Positions 8,440-17,678 of a stretch of 64,000 bases of DNA are shown here, piece by piece (the first letter of the stretch is position 1; the number at the start of each line of letters is the position of its first letter). The position numbers and the translations under genes are program-made. Source of the stretch: Kingella sp. (in: b-proteobacteria) (lineage in GTDB: Bacteria; Pseudomonadota; Gammaproteobacteria; Burkholderiales; Neisseriaceae); the NCBI RefSeq assembly GCF_030527935.1, contig NZ_JAUMZV010000003.1:16816-80815 (forward strand). The letters are read 5' to 3'. Below the pieces are notes generated by a model that was given only the letters and a program-made list of their open reading frames with translations, ran no database searches and was not told the origin of the DNA.

Positions 8440-9240
8440 CTATTCTTTCGGCAGCTTCTGCTGCACCATGTTGAAGAATCCGCGCAGGATGTCAATGTCT
8501 TCGGTGGTGGTGTCGGCGCGGTTAAACAGCGAATGCAGGCGACGCACCATGCGCTCTTGGTTGCGGCGGCGGAAAAAATCTAACTGCGTCATGGTGTCTT
8601 CCAAATGCTGCACCATGCCCGCCACTTGCTCGGCGGTTGCCAAATTGCGCTCGGGGATAAGGTGGCTCATGTCCATGTTGACATGGCTAAACAGCTCGTA
8701 GCACACCACTTGCACGGCTTGGGCAAGGTTGAGCGAGAAATAATCGGGGTTGCCCGCAATGGTCATCAGGCGGTTGCATTGTTGCACTTCGTCTATGCTC
8801 AGCCCGTAGGTTTCGTTGCCAAACACCAGCGCGATGCATTGCCCTGCTTGGGCGGCGGCGAGCAGGCTGGGCGCGAGTTGGCGCGGGGTTTGCAGAGGGG
8901 TGGTCAGCTCGCGGCGGCGGCTGGTTAAGGCGCAGCTTAACGTTGTGCCTGCCAATGCTTCGGGCAGCGTGGCAACGATTTGGGCGCGTTCCAGCACGTC
9001 TCTTGCGCCTGATGACAGCACAAAGCTCTCTTCGGGCAGCCTGAAAGCGGCGGCGTGTTCGGCGATAAACTCGGGCGGCTCGGGGGTCATCGGCGTTGCC
9101 ATGATGTTGGGGGCAACAAGGGTGAGCTGGGTTAATCCCATGGTTTTCATGGCGCGGGCGGCTGCGCCGATATTGGCGGGGTGGCTGGTGCGCGATAGGA
9201 CGATGCGGATGTTGGCAAGATAGGCAGGAAGCGTGGGCAT
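8440..9240 (-). CDS. trmJ: tRNA (cytidine/uridine-32-2'-O-)-methyltransferase TrmJ
   Basis: SPOUT-fold enzyme that 2'-O-methylates position 32 of tRNA using SAM. Visible motifs are the N-terminal VLSRTSHPANIGAAARAMK, and the knotted SAM site ALVFGNETYGLS followed by NPDYFSLNLAQAVQVVCYE. The 266-aa length is close to E. coli TrmJ (246) plus a helical C-terminal extension rich in Arg/Gln (~210-260) that aids dimerisation in the family. Monocistronic between DUS-rich spacers. Confidence 0.92.
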   Translation of the reverse strand: MPTLPAYLANIRIVLSRTSHPANIGAAARAMKTMGLTQLTLVAPNIMATPMTPEPPEFIAEHAAAFRLPEESFVLSSGARDVLERAQIVATLPEALAGTTLSCALTSRRRELTTPLQTPRQLAPSLLAAAQAGQCIALVFGNETYGLSIDEVQQCNRLMTIAGNPDYFSLNLAQAVQVVCYELFSHVNMDMSHLIPERNLATAEQVAGMVQHLEDTMTQLDFFRRRNQERMVRRLHSLFNRADTTTEDIDILRGFFNMVQQKLPKE

Positions 9241-9509
9241 GATGGTGTGCGGGAATGGTTTTCAGGCTGCCTATTATACAAGAGTAGGCAGCCTGAAAAG
9301 AGATTGCGGTTTGATTTTATGATGGTTGTACCAGCCTGCTGCATGGCAAGCCTTTGTAGCACAATCGGCAGCCTGAAACTCATTTCGCCCGCTGGTAAAC
9401 GCAGCTTGCGTGTAAAATCCCATCTTGCCGCGATGCCATCATCCGCGCCGTTGCGCCAAAATATAATAGGCAGCCTGAAACCCAACCCACATCCTCCCCC
9501 TGATTGATT

Positions 9510-10271
9510 ATGACCTTACCCATCGTTACCACCATCCCCCTGCCCGCCCACCTTGCCCACGCCACCGCCATCAGGCAGCCTGAAACGGCGGTTTACTTGC
9601 GCTACGACGCGCACGGCTTGTGCCTGTGCCAACAAGGCGAAAAAGGCGTGGTGCAAGTGGATTTTGCCAGCGGCGCGGCGCAGCATCGGCGCACCCAAGG
9701 CGGCGGCGAGCTGATTGCCAAAGCCGTGCAACACACCGCCCGCCCTGTGGTGTGGGATGCAACAGGCGGCTTGGGGCGCGACAGCTTCGTGTTGGCAAGC
9801 CTAAACCTTGCCGTGCACACGTTTGAACAGCATCCCGCCGTGTTCGCGCTGCTGCAAGACGGCTTGCACCGCGCCGCGCAGTCGCCCGAAATCGCCGCCA
9901 TCGCCGCACGCATCACGCTGCATCAGGGCAACGCCGCCGCGCTGATGCCCACGCTTGCCGCGCAAATCGGTTGCCCCGATGTGGTTTACCTTGACCCGAT
10001 GTATCCCGAGCGGCCAAAATCCGCCGCCGTTAAAAAAGAAATGGCGTATTTTCACGCACTGATGGAGCAGCCTGAAAACGAGCGCAGCGAGTTTCGGCGA
10101 AGCCAAAACGCCAACGATGCCGCCCTGTTTCAGGCTGCCCGCGCCGTTACCCAAAAACGCATCGTAGTCAAACGCCCGCGCTTGGGCGAATTTTTGTGCG
10201 GCGAAAAACCCGCATATCAGTATGCAGGCAAATCCACACGGTTTGATGTTTATTTGCCAAAGGCAGCCTGA
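9510..10271 (+). CDS. rsmJ: 16S rRNA (guanine1516-N2)-methyltransferase RsmJ
   Basis: Methylates G1516 of 16S rRNA. The SAM-binding motif is VWDATGGLGRDSF and the catalytic N-methyltransferase motif is DPMYPER. Near the C-terminus KRPRLGEFL matches the family. ATG at 9510 is chosen; a TTG two codons earlier is less likely. Length is 253 aa (E. coli 250). A segment around residues 185-210 (EQPENERSEF ... FQAA) is translated from two DUS copies and looks like a repeat-derived loop insertion before the last motif. Confidence 0.92.
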   Translation: MTLPIVTTIPLPAHLAHATAIRQPETAVYLRYDAHGLCLCQQGEKGVVQVDFASGAAQHRRTQGGGELIAKAVQHTARPVVWDATGGLGRDSFVLASLNLAVHTFEQHPAVFALLQDGLHRAAQSPEIAAIAARITLHQGNAAALMPTLAAQIGCPDVVYLDPMYPERPKSAAVKKEMAYFHALMEQPENERSEFRRSQNANDAALFQAARAVTQKRIVVKRPRLGEFLCGEKPAYQYAGKSTRFDVYLPKAA

Positions 10272-10310
10272 AACCTTTGCAAAACCCCCAACAACAGCCT
10301 AAAACCTAAA

Positions 10311-10554
10311 ATGGAGCGTCGGCGGCTCGTCGCCAAATGGTTAATTCAACTTTAGAACCTGTATTCACTATTTCCATAGGCAGATTTTATGAAATAAAAG
10401 CGCGGATACAAGGCAAAAAGCGCAGTAAGGTTGGACACCTTGCGAGCATTTTTAACGCAGTAGCCACGTTTTTAGGGCATAAAAGATGCCTATGGAAATA
10501 GTGAATACAGGTTCTTATTGGTTGGCAAGATGTCGGCGAGCCGCCGACGCTCCA
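10311..10554. repeat. composite repeat: REP hairpins flanking inverted-repeat element copy A
   Basis: A hairpin-forming repeat (ATGGAGCGTCGGCGGCTCGT, from 10311) and its inverted copy (10532-10554) flank the 162-bp element at 10354-10515. The same nested arrangement occurs at 54848-55094. This composite fills most of the 418-bp gap between rsmJ and parC; the rest is DUS sequence. Confidence 0.75.
10354..10515 (+). mobile_element. 162-bp inverted-repeat element, family 1, copy A (MITE-like)
   Basis: It begins AGAACCTGTATTCACTATTT and ends with the exact reverse complement (terminal inverted repeats of ~29 bp, reading through CCATAGGCA). The inside contains GATACAAGGCAAAAA and GCATTTTTAACGCAG around a short internal hairpin. 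Near-identical copies lie at 41023-41184, 52397-52557 and 54879-55040, with a 21-bp remnant at 58099-58119. It has no coding capacity; a non-autonomous mobile element is the simplest reading. Confidence 0.8.
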
Positions 10555-10689
10555 CTGGTTGCAAAGATGGCAAAGATTGCAACCTTTCGGCAGCCTGAAA
10601 ACCCAAAACGCAGCCTAACCCCGCCCCCGCAGTTTTCAGGCTGCCCCTATTTCGTTTAAAATACGCTACTTTTTAACGCCATTAAACCC

Positions 10690-12972
10690 ATGTTCAACGC
10701 CGCCGAAAACACGCTTAATCTCGCCCAATACGCCGAACGCGCCTACCTAGAATACGCCATGAGCGTGGTCAAAGGGCGCGCCCTGCCCGCCGTGCAAGAT
10801 GGGCAAAAACCCGTGCAGCGGCGCATCTTGTTCGCCATGAAAGACATGGGCTTAATCCACGGCGCAAAGCCTGTTAAATCCGCCCGCGTGGTCGGCGAAA
10901 TTTTGGGCAAATACCACCCGCACGGCGACAGCTCCGCCTACGAAGCGATGGTACGCATGGCGCAAGATTTCACCCTGCGCTATCCGCTGATTGACGGCAT
11001 CGGCAACTTTGGCTCGCGCGATGGCGATGGCGCGGCGGCGATGCGCTACACCGAAGCGCGTTTAACCCCGCTTGCCGAGCTGCTATTGAGCGAAATCAAC
11101 CAAGGCACGGTGGACTTTATCCCCAATTATGACGGCGCATTTTCAGAGCCCGAATCGCTGCCCGCGCGGCTGCCGATGGTGCTGCTCAACGGCGCAAGCG
11201 GCATCGCCGTGGGCATGGCAACCGAAATTCCATCGCATAATCTCAACGAAGTGGCGCAAGCGGCGGTGGCGTTGCTGAAAAATCCCGCGCTCACCACCGC
11301 CGATTTGCAGCACCACATCCCCGCGCCCGATTTTGCAGGCGGCGCACACATCATCACCCCCGCCAAAGACATCGCGCAAATTTACGAAACAGGCAAAGGC
11401 AGCATCCGCGTGCGCGCGCGTTATGACGTGGAAAAGCTGGCGCGTGGGCAATGGCGCGTGGTTGTAAGCGAATTGCCGCCCAACACTTCCGCCGCCAAAA
11501 TCTTGGCAGAAATTGAAGAGCAAACCAATCCCAAGCCCAAAGCGGGCAAAAAACAGCTTAACCAAGACCAGCTCAACACCAAAAAGCTGATGCTGGATTT
11601 ACTGGAAAAAGTGCGCGATGAAAGCGATGGCGAACACCCCGTGCGCCTTGTATTTGAGCCAAAATCCAGCCGAATGCAGCCTGAAACGTTTATCAACACG
11701 CTGATGGCGCAAACCAGCATGGAAGGCAATGTTTCCGTAAACCTTGTGATGATGGGGCTGGACAATCGCCCCGCGCAAAAAAACCTGAAAACCATTTTGC
11801 AAGAATGGCTGGATTATCGCACCGCCACGGTAACGCGCCGCTTGCAACACCGCTTGGATGCTGTGGAAAAGCGCATCCATATTTTAGACGGGCGCATGAT
11901 TGCGTTTTTGCACATTGACCACGTTATCCGTGTTATCCGCGAAGCAGACGAGCCCAAGCCCGAATTGATGGCAGCGTTTCAGCTCACCGAAATCCAAGCT
12001 GAAGATATTTTAGAAATCCGCCTGCGCCAGTTAGCAAGATTAGAAGGCATCAAAATTGAACGCGAACTCAACGAGTTGCGCGAAGAAGCAGGCAGCCTGA
12101 AAACGCTGTTGGGCGATGAAAACGAAAAGCGCAAGCTCATCATCAAAGAAATCCAAGCCGATGCCAAGCAGTTTGGCGATGCACGGCGCACGCTGGTGGA
12201 AGCCGCCGAACGCGCCACGCTCACGCAAACCACCGCCGATGAACCGATAACCCTAATCCTGTCGCAACAAGGCTGGCTACGCGCCCGCGCAGGGCATGGC
12301 GTGGATGCGGCGCAGATTGCGTTTAAAGAAGGCGATGCCTTGCAGCAAGTGCTGGAAACGCGCACCGTGCAGCCTGTGGTGGTGTGGGATTCGCATGGGC
12401 GCAGCTACACGCTGGATGCCGCCGAAATCCCCAAAGGGCGCGGCGATGGCGTGCCGATTGGCTCGCTGATTGAATTGCCCAGCCAAGCCAGCGTGGTCGC
12501 GCTGTTGGCGGGCGCGGCGGATGATTATTATCTGCTTTCAGGCTGCCACGGCTATGGCTTTATCGCCAAGCTGGAAGACTTGTTCACGCGGCAAAAAGCA
12601 GGCAAAGCCGTGCTCACTTTGGATGAGCGCGAAACCGCATTGCCACCCGTTCGCATCGCGCACGATTGGCTGATTGCGCCCGAAAGCCGCATTGTGCTAG
12701 CCAGTGCCAACAAACGCCTGCTCGCCTTTGCCATCAGCGAAATGAAAATCATGGCAAAAGGGCGCGGCTTGCAACTCATCAAGCTATCAGACGGCGACAC
12801 GCTTGCCCTTGCCAGCGCGCTCACCAGCGAACACTACACGCTGCACATCATCGGCAAGCGCGGCGCAGATAACCAAGAAACGCTGCGCATCGCCGATATA
12901 ACAGGCAAACGCGCAGGCAAAGGCAAGCTGTTGGATATTTCAGGCAGCCTGAAAATGATTGAAGCGTGTTAG
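10690..12972 (+). CDS. parC: DNA topoisomerase IV subunit A
   Basis: Cleaves and rejoins DNA in the ParC2E2 enzyme that decatenates daughter chromosomes. The 760-aa protein starts with AQYAERAYLEYAMSVVKGRA; the catalytic Tyr is ~120 in AAMRYTEARLT. The quinolone-resistance region HPHGDSSAYEAM keeps Ser81 and Glu85, equivalent to E. coli Ser80 and Glu84, so no classical quinolone-resistance substitution is visible. A C-terminal beta-propeller region follows residue ~490. The lack of a long Gly/Asp-rich GyrA tail and the length near 750 favour ParC over GyrA. Two in-frame DUS copies sit in the C-terminal half. Confidence 0.95.
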   Translation: MFNAAENTLNLAQYAERAYLEYAMSVVKGRALPAVQDGQKPVQRRILFAMKDMGLIHGAKPVKSARVVGEILGKYHPHGDSSAYEAMVRMAQDFTLRYPLIDGIGNFGSRDGDGAAAMRYTEARLTPLAELLLSEINQGTVDFIPNYDGAFSEPESLPARLPMVLLNGASGIAVGMATEIPSHNLNEVAQAAVALLKNPALTTADLQHHIPAPDFAGGAHIITPAKDIAQIYETGKGSIRVRARYDVEKLARGQWRVVVSELPPNTSAAKILAEIEEQTNPKPKAGKKQLNQDQLNTKKLMLDLLEKVRDESDGEHPVRLVFEPKSSRMQPETFINTLMAQTSMEGNVSVNLVMMGLDNRPAQKNLKTILQEWLDYRTATVTRRLQHRLDAVEKRIHILDGRMIAFLHIDHVIRVIREADEPKPELMAAFQLTEIQAEDILEIRLRQLARLEGIKIERELNELREEAGSLKTLLGDENEKRKLIIKEIQADAKQFGDARRTLVEAAERATLTQTTADEPITLILSQQGWLRARAGHGVDAAQIAFKEGDALQQVLETRTVQPVVVWDSHGRSYTLDAAEIPKGRGDGVPIGSLIELPSQASVVALLAGAADDYYLLSGCHGYGFIAKLEDLFTRQKAGKAVLTLDERETALPPVRIAHDWLIAPESRIVLASANKRLLAFAISEMKIMAKGRGLQLIKLSDGDTLALASALTSEHYTLHIIGKRGADNQETLRIADITGKRAGKGKLLDISGSLKMIEAC

Positions 12973-13163
12973 GCAGCCTGAAAATGCTAACAACACATTA
13001 GGCAGCCTGAAAACCTTGTACACCGCGCCCCGCTTGGCTGTGCATTCCATCCCACCATCAAAGGCAGCCTGAAACGAAGTTCAGCGTAGCTAAAATACCA
13101 ACCACCCCAAAGGCAGCCTGAAACGCCCTTCAACCCAACAGCACCCCATCCGAAAGCCCCAAT

Positions 13164-14801
13164 ATGGCAGCAGCACTCAAAGACAAAGACAAAGACATCG
13201 GCATTCTCGACGACTGGGACGAGCAAAGCAAGCGCGTTATCAACATGATAAACATCGCAAGGATTTCCATCTTCTGCTCCTTGCTCATCTTCCTTGCCAT
13301 CATCCACAACATTCGCGGCTCAGCCACCATTGCCACCTACGCGCCTTTGGTAAACAACGAAGGCTGGCTACAAATTTGGTGCGCGGTGTACGGCGCAGTC
13401 ATCATGTTCAGCCTAGCCAACCCCAAATGGCAGCTGCAACAAAAAACCCGCGCCCTGCCCAACGCCAGCGCGGTGTTTGACATCACCATGATGGGCATCC
13501 TGACCGCGCTTGCAGGCGGCGTATCATCAGGCTTTGGCATCCTTGCCCTGCCTTTTCTCGCCACCGCTTGCGTGCTCAGCTATGGTCGCTACCCCCTGCT
13601 CTACGGCAGCTACGCCGCCCTGCTGATTACAGGCGACATCCTGTGGAAATTCTATCCATTTAGCATAGACATCATCCGCAGCAACTTCTCGCTGCTGATG
13701 GGGCAAATCCTGCTGATGGCAGCCTGCTACATCGTTCCCCTGCTCACTTCGCTTTCCGCCCGCTATTTGGTAACCGCCGATGATTCCATCCGCAACCACC
13801 GCACCGCTTTTGAGCGATTAAGCGCGTTAAACAAAATCGTGCTCAACCGCATTCAAGAAGCCATTATCGTGGTGGACCAAGATTGCTTGGTTTGGACGCA
13901 CAACCGCCAAGCCAAGCAATATTTTTCCGAGCTAGAAAGCAACGAAATCGCCCCCTTTTTAAGCGGGCTGGTCAAAACATGGCGACTGAAACCCGAAGAA
14001 TCGTTTTCCAACCTATCGCCCATCAATTCCACGCTGATGTATGTTCGCGCCGTGCCTGTTATCCAAGAAGACACCGAGCTGCTGATGCTGTTTGCACGCG
14101 CCGAGCGCGAACGCCAAGCCGAAGCGCAAACCCTTAAACTCACCGCCTTGGGCTTGCTCACTGCCAATCTGGCGCACGAAATCCGCAATCCGCTATCTGC
14201 CATGCGCCAAGCCAGCGGCTTAATCCAAGAAACCGCCGAAGAAGATAGCAACCCCATGTATCGCAAACTCAGCGACATCATAGAAAAAAACATTACCCGC
14301 ATCGACAAAATGCTGGAAGACATCACTTCGCTCAACCGCAGCGACCGCATTGAAACCAAAGGCATCCATCTCACCCAATTCTGGCTCAACTTTATCCAAG
14401 AGTTTTATCTTACCAACCCCGATGCCAAAAACTGCCTGCGCCTTGATGTGCCAACAGGTTCTAGCTTTATTGCCCTGTTTGATGCTGCCCATTTGCAGCA
14501 AATTATGTGGAATCTGTGTAACAACGCATGGCGACATTGCCGCAAGCAAAAAGGCAGTATCGTGGTAAGCCTGCGTGTGTTTGGCAAAAACAACATCAGT
14601 CTGCGCGTGTGGGACGATGGGCCGGGCGTATCCGAAACCATCCGCGAGCATCTATTTGAACCGTTTAACACTTCCGAAGCCGAAGGCACAGGCTTAGGGC
14701 TATACGTTGCCCGCGAGCTTGCCCACGCCAACAACGGCGACCTATGCTATGTGCCCCACGCCAAATCCTTTGAACTCATCCTACCGAGAGCCCCCAAATG
14801 A
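13164..14801 (+). CDS. pilS: PilS-like sensor histidine kinase
   Basis: A 545-aa membrane kinase with about six N-terminal transmembrane helices (residues ~32-200), a short PAS-like segment (~220-310), a HisKA domain with LAHEIRNPLSAMRQ (phospho-accepting His338), and an ATPase domain with WNLCNNAWRH (N box), DDGPGVSE and GTGLGLYVARE. The multi-helix sensor, and the overlap of its stop with the start of a sigma-54 activator (ATGA), match PilS, which controls type IV pilin transcription. No strong Shine-Dalgarno precedes the ATG, and a DUS lies just upstream. NtrY-type kinases are the alternative. Confidence 0.85.
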   Translation: MAAALKDKDKDIGILDDWDEQSKRVINMINIARISIFCSLLIFLAIIHNIRGSATIATYAPLVNNEGWLQIWCAVYGAVIMFSLANPKWQLQQKTRALPNASAVFDITMMGILTALAGGVSSGFGILALPFLATACVLSYGRYPLLYGSYAALLITGDILWKFYPFSIDIIRSNFSLLMGQILLMAACYIVPLLTSLSARYLVTADDSIRNHRTAFERLSALNKIVLNRIQEAIIVVDQDCLVWTHNRQAKQYFSELESNEIAPFLSGLVKTWRLKPEESFSNLSPINSTLMYVRAVPVIQEDTELLMLFARAERERQAEAQTLKLTALGLLTANLAHEIRNPLSAMRQASGLIQETAEEDSNPMYRKLSDIIEKNITRIDKMLEDITSLNRSDRIETKGIHLTQFWLNFIQEFYLTNPDAKNCLRLDVPTGSSFIALFDAAHLQQIMWNLCNNAWRHCRKQKGSIVVSLRVFGKNNISLRVWDDGPGVSETIREHLFEPFNTSEAEGTGLGLYVARELAHANNGDLCYVPHAKSFELILPRAPK

Positions 14802-16438
14802 GTACCGCCAACCTAAACCGCCCCGTATTAGTTGTTGATGATGAAGCCGACATCCGCGATTTAATGGAAATGACCCTGATGAAAATGGGCCTGCGCGTGG
14901 ATATCGCCGAAGGCGTACGCGCCGCGCTCGCCAAGCTGGATAGCAACAAATACTCTCTTGTGCTCACCGATATGCGTATGCCCGATGGCTCGGGCTTGGA
15001 AGTGGTGCAACACATCACCCAGCAGCGTTTGGATGTGCCCGTTGCCGTGATTACCGCCTTTGGCAGTGCCGACCAAGCCGTGCAAGCGTTAAAAGAAGGT
15101 GCGTTTGATTATCTGCAAAAACCCATCACGCTGGCGCAACTACGCACGCTGGTTAAGTCCGCCATCAAAGTACAAGAAGACAACAATGCACCGCCCGCCG
15201 CTGCCCAAACTGCCACAACCGAAACGCAAGCCGCCGCGCCCAAACGCCAGCCCGCCATCATCAACACCGATGCCAAAGACGATTTTCAGGCTGCCACAAC
15301 CACCGCTGTTACGCCCGCCGCCAAACAGCACGCACCGATTAGGCAGCCTGAAAACCACAAACCCAGCGAAATCCAGCGCAGCCCCAAAGCCACCGCCAGC
15401 AAGCCCGCCGTTCCTGTAAACGACAGCAAGCTCAAAATGGAAGCCGACCTGCCGCGCCTGCTCGGTTCATCGCCGCAAATTGAAACCGTGCGCGGCTTAA
15501 TCCGCAAGCTCGCCCCTGCTAACGTGCCCGTTTACATCTCGGGCGAAAGCGGTTCGGGTAAAGAGCAAGCCGCCCGCAGCATCCACGAACTCTCGCCGCG
15601 CAAAGACGCGCCCTTTATCGCCGTAAACTGCGGTGCCATCCCCGAAAACCTGATGGAAAGCGAATTTTTTGGCTACAAAAAAGGTAGCTTCACAGGCGCA
15701 GACCAAGACCGCCTTGGCTTCTTCCAACACGCCCACGGCGGCACACTGTTCCTTGACGAAGTCGCCGACCTGCCACTTGCCATGCAAGTGAAACTGCTGC
15801 GCGCCATCCAAGAAAAAGCCGTGCGCCGCATTGGCGACGCGCAAGAAGCCAAAGTAGACGTGCGCATCATCTCCGCTACCCACAAAAATCTCCCCGCGCT
15901 GGTGGAAAGCGGCGCATTCCGCCAAGACTTGTTCTACCGCCTGAACGTAGTAACCCTGCACATGCCCGCCCTGCGCGAAATGCACGAAGACCTTGCCAAC
16001 CTGATTGCCCACTTGCTGCGCAAACACCAAAGCGGCGACATCAACATGACCCCCGCCGCCCGCGAAGCCCTGCTGCGCTACAACTACCCAGGGAACTTCC
16101 GCGAGCTGGAAAACATCCTAGAACGCGCCGTTGCCCTTGCCAGCAACCACACCATAGACGTGGACGACTTGCAAATCACCACCGACCCACTCGGCGGCGG
16201 CAGCGGAGCGGTAGAGCTAGAAGGCACCAGCCAACACCAAGTCATCAGCGGCTTGCCCAACTTCCAAATGGGCACCACCCAAATCCAAGACTATCTGGAC
16301 GACATTGAACGCCAAATTTTGGAATACGCCCTGCGTCTTACCCAAGGCAACCGCACCCAAGCCGCCAAAACACTCGGCATCAGCTTCCGCTCCATGCGCT
16401 ATCGCCTAGAACGGCTGAATATTGATTTAGGCGCGTAA
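14798..16438 (+). CDS. pilR: PilR-like sigma-54-dependent response regulator
   Basis: A 546-aa activator. The receiver domain (1-120) has Asp58 in LVLTDMRMPDGSG. A long Ala/Pro-rich linker (~130-212) follows. The AAA+ domain has Walker A GESGSGKE (249-256), the sigma-54 contact loop GSFTGA (296-301; Ser in place of the usual Ala) and a Walker B-like GTLFLDEVADLP. A Fis-type helix-turn-helix ends the protein (NRTQAAKTLGISFRSMRYRL). The linker includes two DUS-encoded segments (DDFQAA, IRQPENH). All motifs needed for sigma-54 activation are present. The natural target would be pilin, which is outside this window. Confidence 0.87.
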   Translation: MSTANLNRPVLVVDDEADIRDLMEMTLMKMGLRVDIAEGVRAALAKLDSNKYSLVLTDMRMPDGSGLEVVQHITQQRLDVPVAVITAFGSADQAVQALKEGAFDYLQKPITLAQLRTLVKSAIKVQEDNNAPPAAAQTATTETQAAAPKRQPAIINTDAKDDFQAATTTAVTPAAKQHAPIRQPENHKPSEIQRSPKATASKPAVPVNDSKLKMEADLPRLLGSSPQIETVRGLIRKLAPANVPVYISGESGSGKEQAARSIHELSPRKDAPFIAVNCGAIPENLMESEFFGYKKGSFTGADQDRLGFFQHAHGGTLFLDEVADLPLAMQVKLLRAIQEKAVRRIGDAQEAKVDVRIISATHKNLPALVESGAFRQDLFYRLNVVTLHMPALREMHEDLANLIAHLLRKHQSGDINMTPAAREALLRYNYPGNFRELENILERAVALASNHTIDVDDLQITTDPLGGGSGAVELEGTSQHQVISGLPNFQMGTTQIQDYLDDIERQILEYALRLTQGNRTQAAKTLGISFRSMRYRLERLNIDLGA

Positions 16439-16491
16439 CGCGTTTTCAGGCTGCCTAATCGCATCCGCATTAGGCAGCCTGAAAAACCAAA

Positions 16492-16516
16492 ATGGAGCAG
16501 CGGCGGCTTGTTGCCA
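16492..16516. repeat. REP-type hairpin (ATGGAGC... family) after pilR
   Basis: A copy of the hairpin-forming repeat also found at 10311, 52562, 53741, 54848 and 56686. It lies between two inverted DUS pairs (about 16442-16485 and 16563-16600) in the spacer between pilR and convergent rpoH. Confidence 0.65.
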
Positions 16517-16670
16517 ATATGCGGATTTACCCCGCGAGAACGTTGACAAACCGCCCTATTCTGTTTTCAGGCTGCCCTAACACATTAGGCAGCCTGAAAA
16601 ATATTCCACACACCCAAAACAAAAACCGATGATTTTCTCCATCATCGGTTTTCTCTATTCTGCTCAACAA

Positions 16671-17543
16671 TCACTCTTCAATCACATCATCTGCATTCTC
16701 TGCCAGCAGCGCACGCAATTTTTGCATCGCTTTCGCTTCAATCTGACGAATCCGCTCCGCAGAAACACCAAATTCCGCCGCCAGCTCATGCAGCGTCAAG
16801 CCGCCATCATCTTGCAGCCAGCGCGTTTCCACAATGCGACGACTGCGCTCATCCAACTGCGCCAGCGCGTTTTGCAGCCCTTCCGTTTGCAACGCATAAT
16901 GCGCCTTTTTCGCCAGCTGCTGGCTCGGCTCGCTGTTGCCATCGCTCAACCAATCAATCGGCGCAAAATGGTTATCGTCATCATCACTGTTGTCCGCCAA
17001 TAAAGCCACATCGTTGCCCGTCATGCGCTGCTCCATCTCCATCACATCAGAGAGTTTCACGCCCAAATCGTCCGCAATATCCTGCGCTTCTTTCGGGCTT
17101 AACGCGCTCAAACTTTTGCGCATGCTGCGTAAATTAAAAAACAATTTGCGTTGCGGCTTGGTGGTGGCAATGCGCACCAAACGCCAGTTGCGCAAAATAA
17201 ATTCGTGAATTTCCGCCTTAATCCAATGCACCGCAAACGAAAACAAACGCGCACCATGCGTTGGCTCAAAGCGTTTCACCGCCTTCATCAAGCCCACATT
17301 GCCCTCTTGAATCAAATCCGCCTGATTCAAACCATAGCCATCATAGCCACGCGCAATGGATACCACTACGCGCAAATGCGACAAAATAAGCTGTTTTGCC
17401 GCTTCCAAATCGCCGCGCAATTGGCGTTGCGCCAGCGAAGTTTCCTCTTCTAATGTCAGCATCGGAATGCTGTTTACCGTGTGAATATATTGCTCCAAGC
17501 TGCCATGCCCGCTTGGAATAGATAATGCAAAAGCGTTGTTCAT
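16671..17543 (-). CDS. rpoH: RNA polymerase sigma-32 (heat-shock) factor
   Basis: Directs RNA polymerase to heat-shock promoters. The diagnostic RpoH box QRKLFFNLR is present after region 2. Region 2 reads DLIQEGNVGLMKAVKRF, and the region 4.2 helix-turn-helix reads TLHELAAEFGVSAERIRQIE. Length is 290 aa (E. coli 284). A short acidic loop (NSDDDDNHF) between regions 3 and 4 is unusual. The start ATG is preceded by AAAAGGAAAAATATTGAG. A good sigma-70-type promoter lies upstream (17587-17615). Confidence 0.95.
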   Translation of the reverse strand: MNNAFALSIPSGHGSLEQYIHTVNSIPMLTLEEETSLAQRQLRGDLEAAKQLILSHLRVVVSIARGYDGYGLNQADLIQEGNVGLMKAVKRFEPTHGARLFSFAVHWIKAEIHEFILRNWRLVRIATTKPQRKLFFNLRSMRKSLSALSPKEAQDIADDLGVKLSDVMEMEQRMTGNDVALLADNSDDDDNHFAPIDWLSDGNSEPSQQLAKKAHYALQTEGLQNALAQLDERSRRIVETRWLQDDGGLTLHELAAEFGVSAERIRQIEAKAMQKLRALLAENADDVIEE

Positions 17544-17586
17544 CTCAATATTTTTCCTTTTCTTAAAATCATACTGATTTACTCGG

Positions 17587-17615
17587 ATTATACGCTAATC
17601 GGCATATAGATTGAA
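17587..17615 (-). promoter_or_regulatory. putative sigma-70 promoter of rpoH
   Basis: On the minus strand TTCAAT (17610-17615) and TATAAT (17587-17592) are separated by exactly 17 bp, 44 bp before the rpoH start codon. The -10 is perfect; the -35 matches partly. Inferred from sequence only. Confidence 0.5.
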
Positions 17616-17678
17616 TTTTTAAATCGTTAAACCGCGTAAAAAGCAGAATTTTTATCAAATATCCCTTTTCAGGCCGCC

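Noticed and set aside
10272..10689. Insertion sequence with transposase upstream of parC
   Set aside because: The long inverted repeats enclose no coding sequence; a non-autonomous element is the most that can be claimed.
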